Positions 1 through 8,763 are shown, numbered from the stretch's first letter. The stretch: DNA of 64,000 nucleotides from Idiomarina seosinensis (GCF_003987275.1 NZ_PIQF01000001.1:744001-808000); one strand, 5' to 3'. Translations and numbers: made by a program. The notes: generated by a model not told the origin, from the sequence alone.

Positions 1-109
1 AGAAGATATAGCCGGCGCTCGTGAAGCTGTTCAAGGTAAGACAGAAATGGAAGCCTTGATCGCTTATCTGCAGTCACTTGGTACCGCATTATCACAGGCT
101 GATAAGTAA
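1..109 (+). CDS. ccoO: cbb3 cytochrome c oxidase subunit II, C-terminal end only (partial)
   Basis: Only the last 35 codons are in the window, read in the frame starting at base 2. The translated tail contains [16 protein letters not shown], the typical C-terminal end of CcoO, the membrane-anchored monohaem cytochrome c subunit of the cbb3 terminal oxidase. The stop TAA overlaps the ATG of ccoQ by one base (TAATG), which indicates translational coupling in a ccoNOQP operon. The haem-binding region lies upstream of the window. Identification rests on this short tail plus the unambiguous ccoQ-ccoP context. Confidence 0.85.
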   Translation, partial: EDIAGAREAVQGKTEMEALIAYLQSLGTALSQADK

Positions 110-300
110 TGGGATTTGGTGAATGGCATGGCATTTGGACGATCATAATACTGGTCTTGTTTTTGGCCATCGTTTTATGGTCGTTCTTTAGCCGACGCGC
201 AAAAAAACAATTTGATGAAGCAGCTAACTCAATTTTTGAAGAAGAGGATGCCTCATCAGTAAAGGACAGCGACAAACCGGAGTCGAAGAAAGATGAGTAG
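109..300 (+). CDS. ccoQ: cbb3 oxidase small subunit CcoQ
   Basis: A 63-residue protein with one N-terminal membrane helix (about residues 8-28, rich in I, L, V and F), an SRRAKK basic stop-transfer patch, and a charged, acidic cytoplasmic tail. This is the standard layout of CcoQ/FixQ, which stabilises the cbb3 oxidase complex and its association with CcoP. It sits between ccoO and ccoP, sharing one base with ccoO and overlapping ccoP by 8 nt. The sequence itself is poorly conserved in this family, so position and topology carry the call. Confidence 0.88.
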   Translation: MGFGEWHGIWTIIILVLFLAIVLWSFFSRRAKKQFDEAANSIFEEEDASSVKDSDKPESKKDE

Positions 301-1243
301 CTTCTGGAGTGCATGGATAATCGTTTTAACGTTAGGAACCTTAGTCGTTCTAATTTGGTTGCTGCGTTGGAATATGAAAAACTACACCCATATCGAAGAA
401 GGTCAGGAAATGGACCACGAATTCGATGGGATTGTTGAAATTAATAACCCGCTGCCAAAATGGTGGACCTATTTGTTCTGGGCCTGCTTTGTTTGGGGCT
501 TCTTGTACCTGGCGCTTTACCCGGGCCTGGGTAATTTCCAGGGCCTGTTAGGCTGGAAAAGTTCTAATCAGGACGTGCAGTCGCTGGAAGAATCACGCCA
601 GGCAATGGAACAGGCAAAAGAGCAAGGTCTTATCGTAGAGTATGATCGCGCAGTACGTGATGCCGAAGAAAAATACGGGCCAATCTTCGAAGCCTTTGCT
701 GAGCAATCAATACCTGAGCTGGCTAAGAATGAAGATGCGCTTGACGTTGGTCAACGTCTGTATCTGCAAAACTGTGCTCAATGCCATGGCTCTAATGCGA
801 TGGGCGGCCCCGGCTTCCCTAACTTAACGGATGACGCCTGGTTATATGGTGGCGCGCCAGAGGACATTAAGCACACGCTGCTAAATGGACGTCAGGGTAA
901 TATGCCGGCCTTTGGTGAACAGTTCTCCGATAAGGAAATCACTGAATTGGCGAACTATGTCGCCAGCTTAAGTGGTCGCGGTGTTGACCCGAAACTGGCA
1001 GAAGCGGGCAAGCAAAACTATGCCGTTTGTGCTGCTTGTCACGGTCAGGATGGTAAAGGCAATCAACAGCTGGGCGCGCCTAACTTAACCGACAACGTTT
1101 GGTTGTATGGCGGCTCAATCAATAAGATTGAAGAAACCTTACACTATGGACGTAACGGGGTTATGCCGGCCTGGAAAGATATCCTCGGTGAGGATAAAAT
1201 CCACGTAGTTTCGGCTTATATTTATAGTCTTTCCAACGATTAA
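293..1243 (+). CDS. ccoP: cbb3 oxidase dihaem cytochrome c subunit CcoP
   Basis: CcoP (316 aa) receives electrons from soluble cytochromes c and passes them through CcoO to the CcoN catalytic subunit. Two membrane helices are visible (about residues 5-24 and 57-77), followed by two periplasmic cytochrome c domains with CXXCH haem sites CAQCH at 161-165 and CAACH at 246-250. Each is followed by a PNLTD...WLYGG segment and an MPA methionine ligand motif. Length is normal for the family. It overlaps ccoQ by 8 nt and is followed at once by a strong terminator, so it ends the oxidase structural operon. Confidence 0.97.
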   Translation: MSSFWSAWIIVLTLGTLVVLIWLLRWNMKNYTHIEEGQEMDHEFDGIVEINNPLPKWWTYLFWACFVWGFLYLALYPGLGNFQGLLGWKSSNQDVQSLEESRQAMEQAKEQGLIVEYDRAVRDAEEKYGPIFEAFAEQSIPELAKNEDALDVGQRLYLQNCAQCHGSNAMGGPGFPNLTDDAWLYGGAPEDIKHTLLNGRQGNMPAFGEQFSDKEITELANYVASLSGRGVDPKLAEAGKQNYAVCAACHGQDGKGNQQLGAPNLTDNVWLYGGSINKIEETLHYGRNGVMPAWKDILGEDKIHVVSAYIYSLSND

Positions 1244-1258
1244 CGAGCGTTGAACATC

Positions 1259-1284
1259 AAAACCCCGCTACGGCGGGGTTTTTT
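1259..1284 (+). terminator. Intrinsic terminator after ccoP
   Basis: The arms AAAACCCCGC (1259-1268) and GCGGGGTTTT (1273-1282) pair perfectly around a TACG tetraloop and run into a T tract. It lies 15 nt after the ccoP stop and about 20 nt before ccoH. It should separate the oxidase structural genes from the assembly genes, or act as a partial terminator lowering ccoHIS expression. Confidence 0.92.
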
Positions 1285-1301
1285 ACATGAGGTAAGTAAT
1301 T

Positions 1302-1799
1302 ATGGTGAAGCCCTGGTATAAGCAGTTTTGGCCTTGGTTTCTAATTTCTGTCCCGGTTGTGGTTATGATTGTATGTGCGATCATCATTTACCTTGCAGTC
1401 ACGCAAGGCAACTTCTCCATGGTCGTCGATGATTATTACAAACGCGGTAAAACAATAAACGCAGTTATTGCCAACGTGCAACGGGCCCAGGAACTGAATA
1501 TTAGTTTTCAGTTTAAAGCGGCTGATGGCAAACTAGCTCTTCGTTATCATTCTGGTGAGCCTGAAGAACTTAGCGCGTTAACCGTTAACTTTGTGCATGC
1601 GACAGACGAGGATAGAGACTTTGTTCGCCGTGTTACTGTCGCCAGTGACGGCATTTATCGAGCCGACATCCCTGCCAATGTCGATAGCAAATGGACAGTG
1701 ACGATTGAACCTTTCGACCGGCAATGGAAAGTAAGCCAAAAATATCGTTTACCAAAAACAGAATGGACACTTGTTGAACCCCTACTCTATGGTGTTTAA
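1302..1799 (+). CDS. ccoH: FixH/CcoH family cbb3 oxidase assembly protein
   Basis: A 165-residue protein with one N-terminal membrane helix (about 12-34) and a periplasmic beta-rich domain. The DDYYKRGK segment just after the helix (about 43-50) is the hallmark of the FixH family. FixH/CcoH is needed for assembly and stability of the cbb3 oxidase and works beside the copper ATPase CcoI. A GAGGT ribosome-binding site lies about 9 nt before the ATG. The gene is 2 nt upstream of ccoI. The polyferredoxin gene ccoG that often precedes it is not present. Confidence 0.9.
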   Translation: MVKPWYKQFWPWFLISVPVVVMIVCAIIIYLAVTQGNFSMVVDDYYKRGKTINAVIANVQRAQELNISFQFKAADGKLALRYHSGEPEELSALTVNFVHATDEDRDFVRRVTVASDGIYRADIPANVDSKWTVTIEPFDRQWKVSQKYRLPKTEWTLVEPLLYGV

Positions 1800-1801
1800 C
1801 A

Positions 1802-4201
1802 ATGAAAACAAATCAATCTACTTGTTTTCATTGTTTACAGCCGATTCCCAAAGGAGTCGATTTAACAGTGACTTATCAGCAGCAACAGCAGCCGGTGTGT
1901 TGCGCCGGTTGCCAGGCAGTTGCTGAAACGATTATTGAGCACGGTTTGAGTGCCTTTTATAAGCACCGGGATCCTGACAAACCTCAACAAACGCCGATTT
2001 TACCGGAAGAGCTTAAAGATCTGGATGTTTACGATCATCCTGACGTGCAAAAGGAGTTTGTTCGCGAGTTAAATGGCGATCTGCAACAAGCAGCACTTAC
2101 CGTATCAAATCTGACCTGTTCCGCCTGCGCCTGGCTAATTGAGCGAGAGTTACAAGCAACCCCAGGCGTCGAGCGTGCTGTCGTCAATCTATCCAGCCAA
2201 CGATTACAGGTAACCTGGCACCCAGAACAAGTTGCTATCAGTGACATGATTAAACGTTTGGCGGCGATCGGTTATAACGCACTGCCGTTTCAGGCGAACC
2301 AACAAGAGCAGCAATTTAGCCGGCAACGCAAGGGGTTCATCCGCCGGCTTGGTCTTGCAGGCTTGGCCACCATGCAAGTTATGATGTTGGCGTTTGCCCT
2401 TTATTTTGGGGTTGTCAGCGATCTTAGTGATGAAACCCGCCAGTATATTTGGGTGGTTAGCTTGCTATTTGCCACGCCAGTTATTTTATACAGCGCTCAA
2501 CCATTTTACATGGGGGCGATGCGTGCCTTACAAGCCCGCACGCTGAACATGGACGTGCCGGTCAGTATTGCCTTATTAGGTGCCTACAGTGCTAGTTTGT
2601 ATGCTGTGTCTAAAGGTTCTGGAGAAGTGTATTTTGAATCTATTTCAATGTTCACATTTTTCTTGTTATCTGGCCGCTACCTGGAGCTTTTGGCAAAAGA
2701 AAAAGCCCTCCGATTTGCCACTAACCGACTCACCTTGATGCCTCAGTTAGCAACGCGGGAGACTGCTGATGGATCTGAATCAGTAGCGGTTAAACAGTTA
2801 AAGGTTGGTGATGTTATTGTGGTTAATCCCGGCGATACGATAGCCGCAGATGGTGAGTTACTATCTGATTCAGCCTGGGTTGATGAAAGCTTATTGAGTG
2901 GTGAAAGCGTACCGAATTTTAAACAACAGGGACAATTGTTAGTTGCTGGCAGTATCAACCAACAGTCAGCTATCCGGTTAAAAGTAACTGCTGCCGCGCA
3001 GCAGACAGTATTAGCCGGAATTGTCGCTCTGCAAGATTCGGCGTTGGCGGATAAACCTAAGGTGCAGCAGGTCATCGACCGTGTGGCCACCTACTTTGTC
3101 AGTAGTATCTTAGTTATCGCAACTATCACTTTCTTCAGTTGGTGGTGGATTGAACCTGAACACGCACTGTGGGTAACCCTGGCTGTGTTGGTAGCAACTT
3201 GTCCCTGTGCACTGTCACTGGCTGCGCCGACCGCTATAACCGGAACTATTCACCGACTTAATCGTCGCGGTATTTTACTAAAAGGCGCACAAGTGCTGGA
3301 ATCGGTTAAGAATCTTGATGTTGTCTGTTTTGACAAAACCGGCACCCTGACCGAAGGCAAGTTTAAAATAACGCAGCGCAAAGACTTTATTGATAGCGAA
3401 CAAATCAATCGTCTTGCGGCAGGACTTGAGGCCTTTTCCGAGCACCCTTTGGCAGTACCGTTAAAGCAATTGACACTAAACCCGCGTAAGTTTTCGGCTC
3501 AGGTTCATAATATTCCCGGCTCTGGCTTAGAGGTTAAACCTACGGAAAATGAACAATACCGTATCGGTAGCCCCGCTTTTATTCGAGAGTGGCATCCGGA
3601 TGCTCAATTAGACGATTGCTACACGGTGGTATTAGCTAACCAAGAGCAGATATTGGCCCAGTTTAGGATAGAAGATGATATTCGCAGCGATGCCAAACAG
3701 ACGATAGAGCAACTTCAGGCGCAAGGGATACGGACCATCCTGGTTAGCGGTGACAGTCAGCCAAGGGTTCAGGATATGGCTGAAAAAATGGCCATAGAAG
3801 AAGCTCATAGTGAGCAAAAACCTGAACAAAAGCTGGCACTAATAAAAAATCTGCAAGCAAATGGACATACCGTATGGATGGTCGGAGACGGACTTAATGA
3901 TGGTCCGGTTTTAGCTCAGTCGCATTTATCGATGACTTTTGCGAATGCCTCCGACCTTGCAAAAACCGCAGCTGACGTCGTTATCTTGTCAGAGCAACTG
4001 ACTAGCGTCGGCGAGGTTATTCGAAGTGCCCGTCAATCACGTGCTATTATGCGTCAGAACTTTACTTGGGCAGTGCTCTACAATACTGCGATACTGCCGG
4101 TTGCCGCGTTCGGACTAATTGCTCCCTGGGCGGCCGCTTTGGGTATGTCGCTAAGTTCATTGTTGGTCATTGCCAACTCGCTGAGGTTATATCGCGAATG
4201 A
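1802..4201 (+). CDS. ccoI: Copper-translocating P-type ATPase for cbb3 oxidase assembly
   Basis: A 799-residue P1B-type ATPase. From the N-terminus: a cysteine-rich metal-binding segment (CFHC, CCAGC), a heavy-metal-associated domain with TCSAC (C106/C109), eight predicted membrane helices with the transport motif CPC (467-469), the phosphorylation motif DKTGTLT (D511) and the hinge motif GDGLNDGP. The N-terminal cysteine-rich extension and the ccoH/ccoS neighbours identify it as CcoI/FixI, which exports Cu for the CcoN Cu-B centre, rather than a general CopA. Its stop overlaps the ccoS start (ATGA). Confidence 0.96.
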   Translation: MKTNQSTCFHCLQPIPKGVDLTVTYQQQQQPVCCAGCQAVAETIIEHGLSAFYKHRDPDKPQQTPILPEELKDLDVYDHPDVQKEFVRELNGDLQQAALTVSNLTCSACAWLIERELQATPGVERAVVNLSSQRLQVTWHPEQVAISDMIKRLAAIGYNALPFQANQQEQQFSRQRKGFIRRLGLAGLATMQVMMLAFALYFGVVSDLSDETRQYIWVVSLLFATPVILYSAQPFYMGAMRALQARTLNMDVPVSIALLGAYSASLYAVSKGSGEVYFESISMFTFFLLSGRYLELLAKEKALRFATNRLTLMPQLATRETADGSESVAVKQLKVGDVIVVNPGDTIAADGELLSDSAWVDESLLSGESVPNFKQQGQLLVAGSINQQSAIRLKVTAAAQQTVLAGIVALQDSALADKPKVQQVIDRVATYFVSSILVIATITFFSWWWIEPEHALWVTLAVLVATCPCALSLAAPTAITGTIHRLNRRGILLKGAQVLESVKNLDVVCFDKTGTLTEGKFKITQRKDFIDSEQINRLAAGLEAFSEHPLAVPLKQLTLNPRKFSAQVHNIPGSGLEVKPTENEQYRIGSPAFIREWHPDAQLDDCYTVVLANQEQILAQFRIEDDIRSDAKQTIEQLQAQGIRTILVSGDSQPRVQDMAEKMAIEEAHSEQKPEQKLALIKNLQANGHTVWMVGDGLNDGPVLAQSHLSMTFANASDLAKTAADVVILSEQLTSVGEVIRSARQSRAIMRQNFTWAVLYNTAILPVAAFGLIAPWAAALGMSLSSLLVIANSLRLYRE

Positions 4202-4383
4202 GTGTTATATATGCCCTAATTCCTGTTGCCATTATTTTCGTCATCATTGCGGTCATTGTATTTTTTTGGGCGGTAAAATCTAACCAGTTTGAAGACATCG
4301 AACGCGAGGGAATGCGAATTCTACTGGATGACGACGAAGAACAGGTAAACAAGAAGGACAACAACGGCAACCATGACAAATAA
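4198..4383 (+). CDS. ccoS: cbb3 oxidase maturation protein CcoS/FixS
   Basis: A 61-residue protein starting MSVIYALIPV, with one membrane helix (about 5-25) followed by WAVKSNQFEDIEREGMRIL, the conserved core of CcoS. It has a short acidic then polar tail. CcoS is required for insertion of cofactors into CcoN. The ATG overlaps the ccoI stop by 4 nt. A longer in-frame reading starting near 4066 would lie inside ccoI and lacks conserved sequence, so I chose the ATG at 4198. The 3' end overlaps the next gene by 11 nt. Confidence 0.95.
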   Translation: MSVIYALIPVAIIFVIIAVIVFFWAVKSNQFEDIEREGMRILLDDDEEQVNKKDNNGNHDK

Positions 4384-5041
4384 CGCCGATGTTCTCACTG
4401 CATTTATTATGGGCTTGGCCGGAGCCGGCCACTGCTTAGCCATGTGTGGTGGAATCGCCAGTGCAATAGGAGTGCAAAACCGGCTCTCTAATATTGTGCT
4501 CTACAATTTTGGCCGGATGCTGTCTTACATTCTTTTAGGCGCCATTGTTGGTGGTGCTGTAGCTCTGATCGCACCAGACTCCCCGCACACAACAAAGCTA
4601 TTACGCTGGTTAGCGGTGATTTTTCTGCTGGCTCTCGGGCTTTACTTTACCGGCTGGTGGCCAGTTTTGACTAAACTTGAGCAGGCAGCTAAGCCTGTTT
4701 GGCAACAGATTAAACGACTTGCTCCTAAACCGCAGCAGAGTTCAACAGGAGCCAACCGAGTAGCGGTTCTGTTTGCCGGAGCAGTCTGGGGTTGGTTACC
4801 CTGCGGGTTGGTCTATAGTGCCTTAAGTTACGCGGCAATTAGTGGCAGCGCTACCGGTGGCGGTTTAATTATGGCGGCCTTTGCTATCGGCACATTTCCA
4901 GCAATGATTGGCGCCGGTTATTTTAGCCATGCTATGCGCGCCATTCTGCAAGCTCAGGGCTTCAGAACCGCTATTGGCTTGTTATTAATCATTTACAGCC
5001 TGTGGACTGCATTGACCTTAGTTCGCCCTTATTTTAATTAG
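4373..5041 (+). CDS. TauE/SafE-like membrane protein of the cbb3 assembly cluster
   Basis: A 222-residue protein with about six membrane helices in two repeats separated by a basic cytoplasmic loop (about 105-125). The first helix carries GHCLAMCGG (H20, C21, C25), a Cys-Cys/His signature of the subgroup of sulfite-exporter TauE/SafE-like (DsbD transmembrane-like) proteins routinely found after ccoS. Role is inferred: metal or thiol transport linked to cytochrome oxidase biogenesis. No biochemical assignment can be made from sequence. It overlaps ccoS by 11 nt and ends the assembly operon. fnr, expected next in related genomes, is absent. Confidence 0.82.
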   Translation: MTNNADVLTAFIMGLAGAGHCLAMCGGIASAIGVQNRLSNIVLYNFGRMLSYILLGAIVGGAVALIAPDSPHTTKLLRWLAVIFLLALGLYFTGWWPVLTKLEQAAKPVWQQIKRLAPKPQQSSTGANRVAVLFAGAVWGWLPCGLVYSALSYAAISGSATGGGLIMAAFAIGTFPAMIGAGYFSHAMRAILQAQGFRTAIGLLLIIYSLWTALTLVRPYFN

Positions 5042-5104
5042 GCACTCGCGCTTAACTGAGCTAACCTTACATCAGGACTAAGGGCAAAGACACAGGGTAT
5101 ATAT

Positions 5105-6031
5105 ATGGACGCTTTCCGACACGTTTTAGTCGTTGTTGATCCCGCCGACGAACAACATAAAGCCATTAACAGAGCATTGCACATGGCTCGTTTAAGCGAT
5201 GCTCGATTAACACTCTTCTTATCTATCTATGATTTCTCTTACGAAATGACCACCATGCTTTCCAGTGATGAGCGTGACACCATGCGAGCTAACTTAATTG
5301 CAGATCGTAAGGCTTGGTTAACGGACTTATTGGCTGATTATGACACCGTTGATGTAAGAATAGACCTGGAAGTGGTCTGGCATAACCGTCCATTTGAGGC
5401 GATTATCGAAACGGCGATAAAACATCAGCACGATTTAATTATTAAGGGCACACAGGTTACCTCCAGCATTCAGAACTTGTTATTCACGCCAACGGATTGG
5501 CATTTGTTGAGGAAAGCCCCCTGTGCCGTGTTGTTAGTTAAAGAGCACGCATGGCCAGAGCACGGCCAGATCATAGCAGCGGTGCACAGTGGCTCGGATG
5601 AAGCCCATCACGACAAGCTTAATGTTCGTATTATTGAACATGCGGAAACCATGAGTAAGGTGCTGAAAGCCAGTGTCCATTTGGTCAATGCGTATCCCGG
5701 AGCACCGGTCAATGTAGCCGTTGAGATTCCTGAGTTTGATGTCACCCAATACACTGAAGAGCTAGAAAAGCACCACCAACATAAAATGCAGGAATTGGGT
5801 CGTCGTTTCGATATTCCGGAAAATCAGCAGCATGTTGCACAGGGCTTACCTGAGCAGGTTATTCCCGATTTTTCTGAAAAACTGGATGCTGAACTGGTCG
5901 TTATTGGCACTATTGGTCGCACCGGCCTGACCGCTGCGTTGCTGGGTAACACTGCGGAACACGTTCTCGAACGGTTGAATTGCGATGTGTTAGCGCTAAA
6001 ACCAGAGGGTTTTGTTAGTCCCCTGGCCTAA
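5105..6031 (+). CDS. uspE: Universal stress protein E, tandem Usp domains
   Basis: A 308-residue protein made of two Usp domains: one at about 1-145 (starting FRHVLVVVDPADEQ) and one at about 155-305. The second ends in GTIGRTGLTAALLGNTAEHVLERLNCDVLALKP split over the usual G-x2-G...G-N nucleotide-loop positions. UspE-type tandem proteins act in stress survival and surface and motility behaviour. Synteny (cco assembly genes, then uspE, then ttcA) agrees with enterobacterial and Vibrio gene orders. An AGGG ribosome-binding site lies 7-8 nt before the ATG. Confidence 0.92.
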   Translation: MDAFRHVLVVVDPADEQHKAINRALHMARLSDARLTLFLSIYDFSYEMTTMLSSDERDTMRANLIADRKAWLTDLLADYDTVDVRIDLEVVWHNRPFEAIIETAIKHQHDLIIKGTQVTSSIQNLLFTPTDWHLLRKAPCAVLLVKEHAWPEHGQIIAAVHSGSDEAHHDKLNVRIIEHAETMSKVLKASVHLVNAYPGAPVNVAVEIPEFDVTQYTEELEKHHQHKMQELGRRFDIPENQQHVAQGLPEQVIPDFSEKLDAELVVIGTIGRTGLTAALLGNTAEHVLERLNCDVLALKPEGFVSPLA

Positions 6032-6054
6032 TTGAATCGGGAAAAAATCGCGTT

Positions 6055-6082
6055 TTGCCCACTGCGACGACTCGGGTATAAT
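6055..6082 (+). promoter_or_regulatory. Predicted sigma-70 promoter of ttcA
   Basis: TTGCCC at 6055-6060 and a perfect TATAAT at 6077-6082 are separated by 16 bp. Transcription would start near 6089, about 40 nt before the ttcA ATG. Confidence 0.65.
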
Positions 6083-6129
6083 CGCCGGCTACACAAATGT
6101 GGCTATGTTGAGTTAATGGGTATAATGCT

Positions 6130-7044
6130 ATGACGGCAGTAACAGCAGAAAAAGATTATAGTTTTAATAAGCTACAAAAGCGTATCCGCCGCGACACCGG
6201 TAAGGCCATTCAACAATTTGGCATGATCGAAAGCGGCGACAAAATAATGGTGTGTCTGTCGGGCGGTAAAGACAGTTACACGCTGCTAGATACCCTGCTC
6301 TACTTGCAGCGGGTAGCGCCGATTAAGTTTGAACTGATTGCGGTCAATCTGGATCAAAAACAGCCGGGCTTCCCCGAGCATGTGTTACCCGAATATTTAC
6401 AGCAGCTTGGTGTGGATTACCAAATTGTTGAAGAGGACACCTACAGCATTGTTAAAGATAAGATTCCTGAGGGAAAAACTACCTGTTCACTATGTTCACG
6501 ACTGCGCCGCGGCATTTTATATAAGACAGCTAAGCGTCTGGGCGCCACTAAAATCGCATTGGGTCATCATCGCGATGATATGATCGAAACCATGTTCCTG
6601 AACCTGTTTCACGGCGGTAAGTTAAAATCAATGCCTCCCAAACTAGTCAGTGACAATGGCGAGCACGTGGTGATTCGTCCATTGGCTTTTTGTCGGGAAA
6701 AAGATATTGCCCGTTACTCAGAGGCTCAGCAGTTCCCAATAATTCCCTGCAATTTATGTGGTTCGCAGGAAAATCTGCAACGTAAGCAAATAAAAGCGAT
6801 GCTCAACCAATGGGATAAACAATCTCCAGGGCGCATCGAAAGCATCTTTACGGCCATGCAGAATGTAACGCCGTCACATCTGGTTGATGCCAGCTTATTC
6901 GACTTTAAATCAGTGATTGCTACCGGCGAAGCAGATGACGATGGTGATTGGGCCTTTGATGCTCCTCCGTTACCTGCCGCAGACACAAAAAAAGGGCCGA
7001 CTAGCGACCCTGATAAAGCGATTAAAATTACTCAGATTGCTTAG
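6130..7044 (+). CDS. ttcA: tRNA 2-thiocytidine(32) biosynthesis protein TtcA
   Basis: TtcA (304 aa) thiolates C32 of certain tRNAs using ATP and an Fe-S cluster. The PP-loop SGGKDS is at residues 44-49. The two CXXC pairs that ligate the cluster are CSLC (119-122) and CNLC (207-210), and [11 protein letters not shown] follows the conserved adenylation region. The last ~35 residues are a polar, family-variable tail; part of its coding sequence doubles as a transcription terminator for the opposite strand. Its TAG stop overlaps the TAA stop of the convergent gene (7041-7044). Confidence 0.96.
   Translation: MTAVTAEKDYSFNKLQKRIRRDTGKAIQQFGMIESGDKIMVCLSGGKDSYTLLDTLLYLQRVAPIKFELIAVNLDQKQPGFPEHVLPEYLQQLGVDYQIVEEDTYSIVKDKIPEGKTTCSLCSRLRRGILYKTAKRLGATKIALGHHRDDMIETMFLNLFHGGKLKSMPPKLVSDNGEHVVIRPLAFCREKDIARYSEAQQFPIIPCNLCGSQENLQRKQIKAMLNQWDKQSPGRIESIFTAMQNVTPSHLVDASLFDFKSVIATGEADDDGDWAFDAPPLPAADTKKGPTSDPDKAIKITQIA
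6987..7011 (-). terminator. Intrinsic terminator for the minus-strand bax-like gene, inside ttcA
   Basis: Read on the minus strand, AGGGTCG (7011-7005) pairs with CGGCCCT (6999-6993) around a 5-nt loop and is followed by seven T residues (A7 on the plus strand, 6987-6993). It lies 30-55 nt beyond the stop of the bax-like gene, wholly within ttcA codons. On the plus strand no T tract follows, so it should act only on the minus strand. Confidence 0.85.
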
Positions 7045-7874
7045 TTTGCTGTTTGCGATTCGTCCAATTGCTCTTTAACCGCCTGAACTATCGGGCGGTT
7101 AACCCGAATCATTGCTTGTAACTCTTCAATGTACTCATCACCGCGCTCGGAATAGCTACCAAGCCCTTCTACCAACTCTACGGCCTTGAGTTCCTGGTCA
7201 CGCAAACGCTTTTGTTCACGCAGCAAACGCAGGTCTGCATATGGCGGGTGGGTGTTGATGTTGCGCATGTAGCTACGAACCGACTGGTTGACTGAGTCAA
7301 ACTTTGCCACTTCGTAAATTTGCCCTTCTGGCCGCTGACCGGGAACAATACCGCAACCTTCACGGAAACACCATTGGCCGAATAGGTTCAAACCTTTTCG
7401 TGCGAACCGGGATGTTCCCCAAGCTGATTCATTTGCCGCCTGAACCAGTACCATCATTTCCGGAACAATATCGATGCGACGCTTTAAGAACTCGAATATC
7501 TGCTCATCACCCAGGCTCGGATCGACTTCATAGTAGTCAATCAGCTGCGCCAGTTGTTGCCGATCGGCATCATTAAGCATGTTTTGTCCGGCTCTTTCTT
7601 CAATTTCTAAAACTTTTGCCCGGGTATGCAGTAAACGAAGATTCTCAGCCTCTATCAGCGGTAGCAAATAGGCAAAAAATTCTGCCTTCTTTTCCCGAAC
7701 ATTGGTAATTTCTGAAAAGTCAGGCAGTTCATCATACACCCCTACTTTGGGTACCGGTGGCAAGCCTTCAACCTCTACTACAGCGGGCTCAGCGGGTTTA
7801 AAATCCACCGTAAACGGCACGATAAGGAATGCGAGACTAACCGCAATAAAAAATACAATAAATAACACACGCAT
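7041..7874 (-). CDS. Bax-like glucosaminidase-domain protein
   Basis: A 277-residue protein with an N-terminal signal anchor or signal peptide (residues 1-20), a proline-rich linker, and a C-terminal glucosaminidase domain like E. coli Bax. The candidate catalytic glutamate is E149 in [14 protein letters not shown]. Further conserved stretches are LNLFGQWCF and [15 protein letters not shown]. It probably acts on peptidoglycan at the outer face of the membrane; substrate and activity are inferred from the family. Its AGGAG ribosome-binding site overlaps the stop of the upstream membrane-protein gene, so the two are translationally linked. Confidence 0.87.
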   Translation of the reverse strand: MRVLFIVFFIAVSLAFLIVPFTVDFKPAEPAVVEVEGLPPVPKVGVYDELPDFSEITNVREKKAEFFAYLLPLIEAENLRLLHTRAKVLEIEERAGQNMLNDADRQQLAQLIDYYEVDPSLGDEQIFEFLKRRIDIVPEMMVLVQAANESAWGTSRFARKGLNLFGQWCFREGCGIVPGQRPEGQIYEVAKFDSVNQSVRSYMRNINTHPPYADLRLLREQKRLRDQELKAVELVEGLGSYSERGDEYIEELQAMIRVNRPIVQAVKEQLDESQTAN

Positions 7875-7886
7875 TATTGGAATCTC

Positions 7887-8684
7887 CTAAGCCGTCCAGG
7901 GCTTGTTGTCGTCTTTGGGTTGTTCCTGATCAAGGTTAACGGTTACCCCGACTACCTCCTTATAAACGACACCGACTAAATTAAAGATCAGCGGTACGAT
8001 ATAGATCAGTGGAATACCAAACATCAGTAAGCTCAGTATAATCAGCCCAGTGACGATAAGCATTAAAGTTACAAACGCGGGTAATTTGTAGTTAATAATT
8101 CGAACAGAGTAGAAGATAGCGTTCAGCGGTGTAATGCCTCGTTCGACCACCAGCGGTAAAGAAAAAGCAAACACTGTGGTTAAGTACACCTGCGCTAAAA
8201 TGCCAGTGGCCCAATGCAATTCGGTCAGCAGCATAATACTTGACTGAGTAATCAAGCTGGTGATGACCAATGTCAGAATTAGCGGCCCGGCTTTACTAAA
8301 GCCATTAAAGATATCAGCAGCCTTAGTCGGAATATCGACGCTGTGCCGTATTCCCATTAGTAACAACCCACCCCAAAATGGCGCGCCAACGGCGGCGCCA
8401 AAGAGCGAAAGCGCCAGTAAAGCCTGCTTTGATAAAGGTTTATCTGGGGTAGAGAACTCTTCCAGCCAAGCTTCTGGTAAGAAACTTACTGTAATAAAAG
8501 ATACAATAATGAGTATTCCCATAAAGGCTAAAAAGCCCAAAAAAATAGGAACCCAATGTTTTTTCGTCAGCTCGAACGTCTGCTTAAACGCATCACTCAG
8601 ACTAAGCGTGTATTGGCCATTAACTGCATCATTTAAGTTACCACCAATGACCACTGTTTCTTGATTTTCGTTATTTGCTTGCAT
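7887..8684 (-). CDS. Six-helix membrane protein of unknown function
   Basis: I do not recognise a named family. The 265-residue protein has a polar N-terminus (1-44), then six likely membrane helices at about 45-69, 88-112, 133-154, 158-180, 202-220 and 222-242, and a charged C-terminal tail. The segment before the first helix, LSDAFKQTFELTKKHW, resembles the amphipathic entry of several uncharacterised proteobacterial integral membrane families. The gene is 12 nt upstream of the bax-like gene and shares its transcript, which hints at an envelope function. Confidence 0.72.
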   Translation of the reverse strand: MQANNENQETVVIGGNLNDAVNGQYTLSLSDAFKQTFELTKKHWVPIFLGFLAFMGILIIVSFITVSFLPEAWLEEFSTPDKPLSKQALLALSLFGAAVGAPFWGGLLLMGIRHSVDIPTKAADIFNGFSKAGPLILTLVITSLITQSSIMLLTELHWATGILAQVYLTTVFAFSLPLVVERGITPLNAIFYSVRIINYKLPAFVTLMLIVTGLIILSLLMFGIPLIYIVPLIFNLVGVVYKEVVGVTVNLDQEQPKDDNKPWTA

Positions 8685-8763
8685 GAATACCTGTTAGGCT
8701 TGAAACACTCGCGCTATATAGTAGAGGATCTTAGCCCTTGATAACAATGAAAAGGAACAATTG

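Noticed and set aside
4066-4197. N-terminal extension of ccoS into ccoI
   Set aside because: The conserved CcoS start is MSVIYALIP at 4198, and the extension is only a second reading of ccoI.
6121-6126. A second TATAAT immediately before the ttcA start codon
   Set aside because: Transcription would begin downstream of the ATG; the copy at 6077-6082 with a -35 is better placed.
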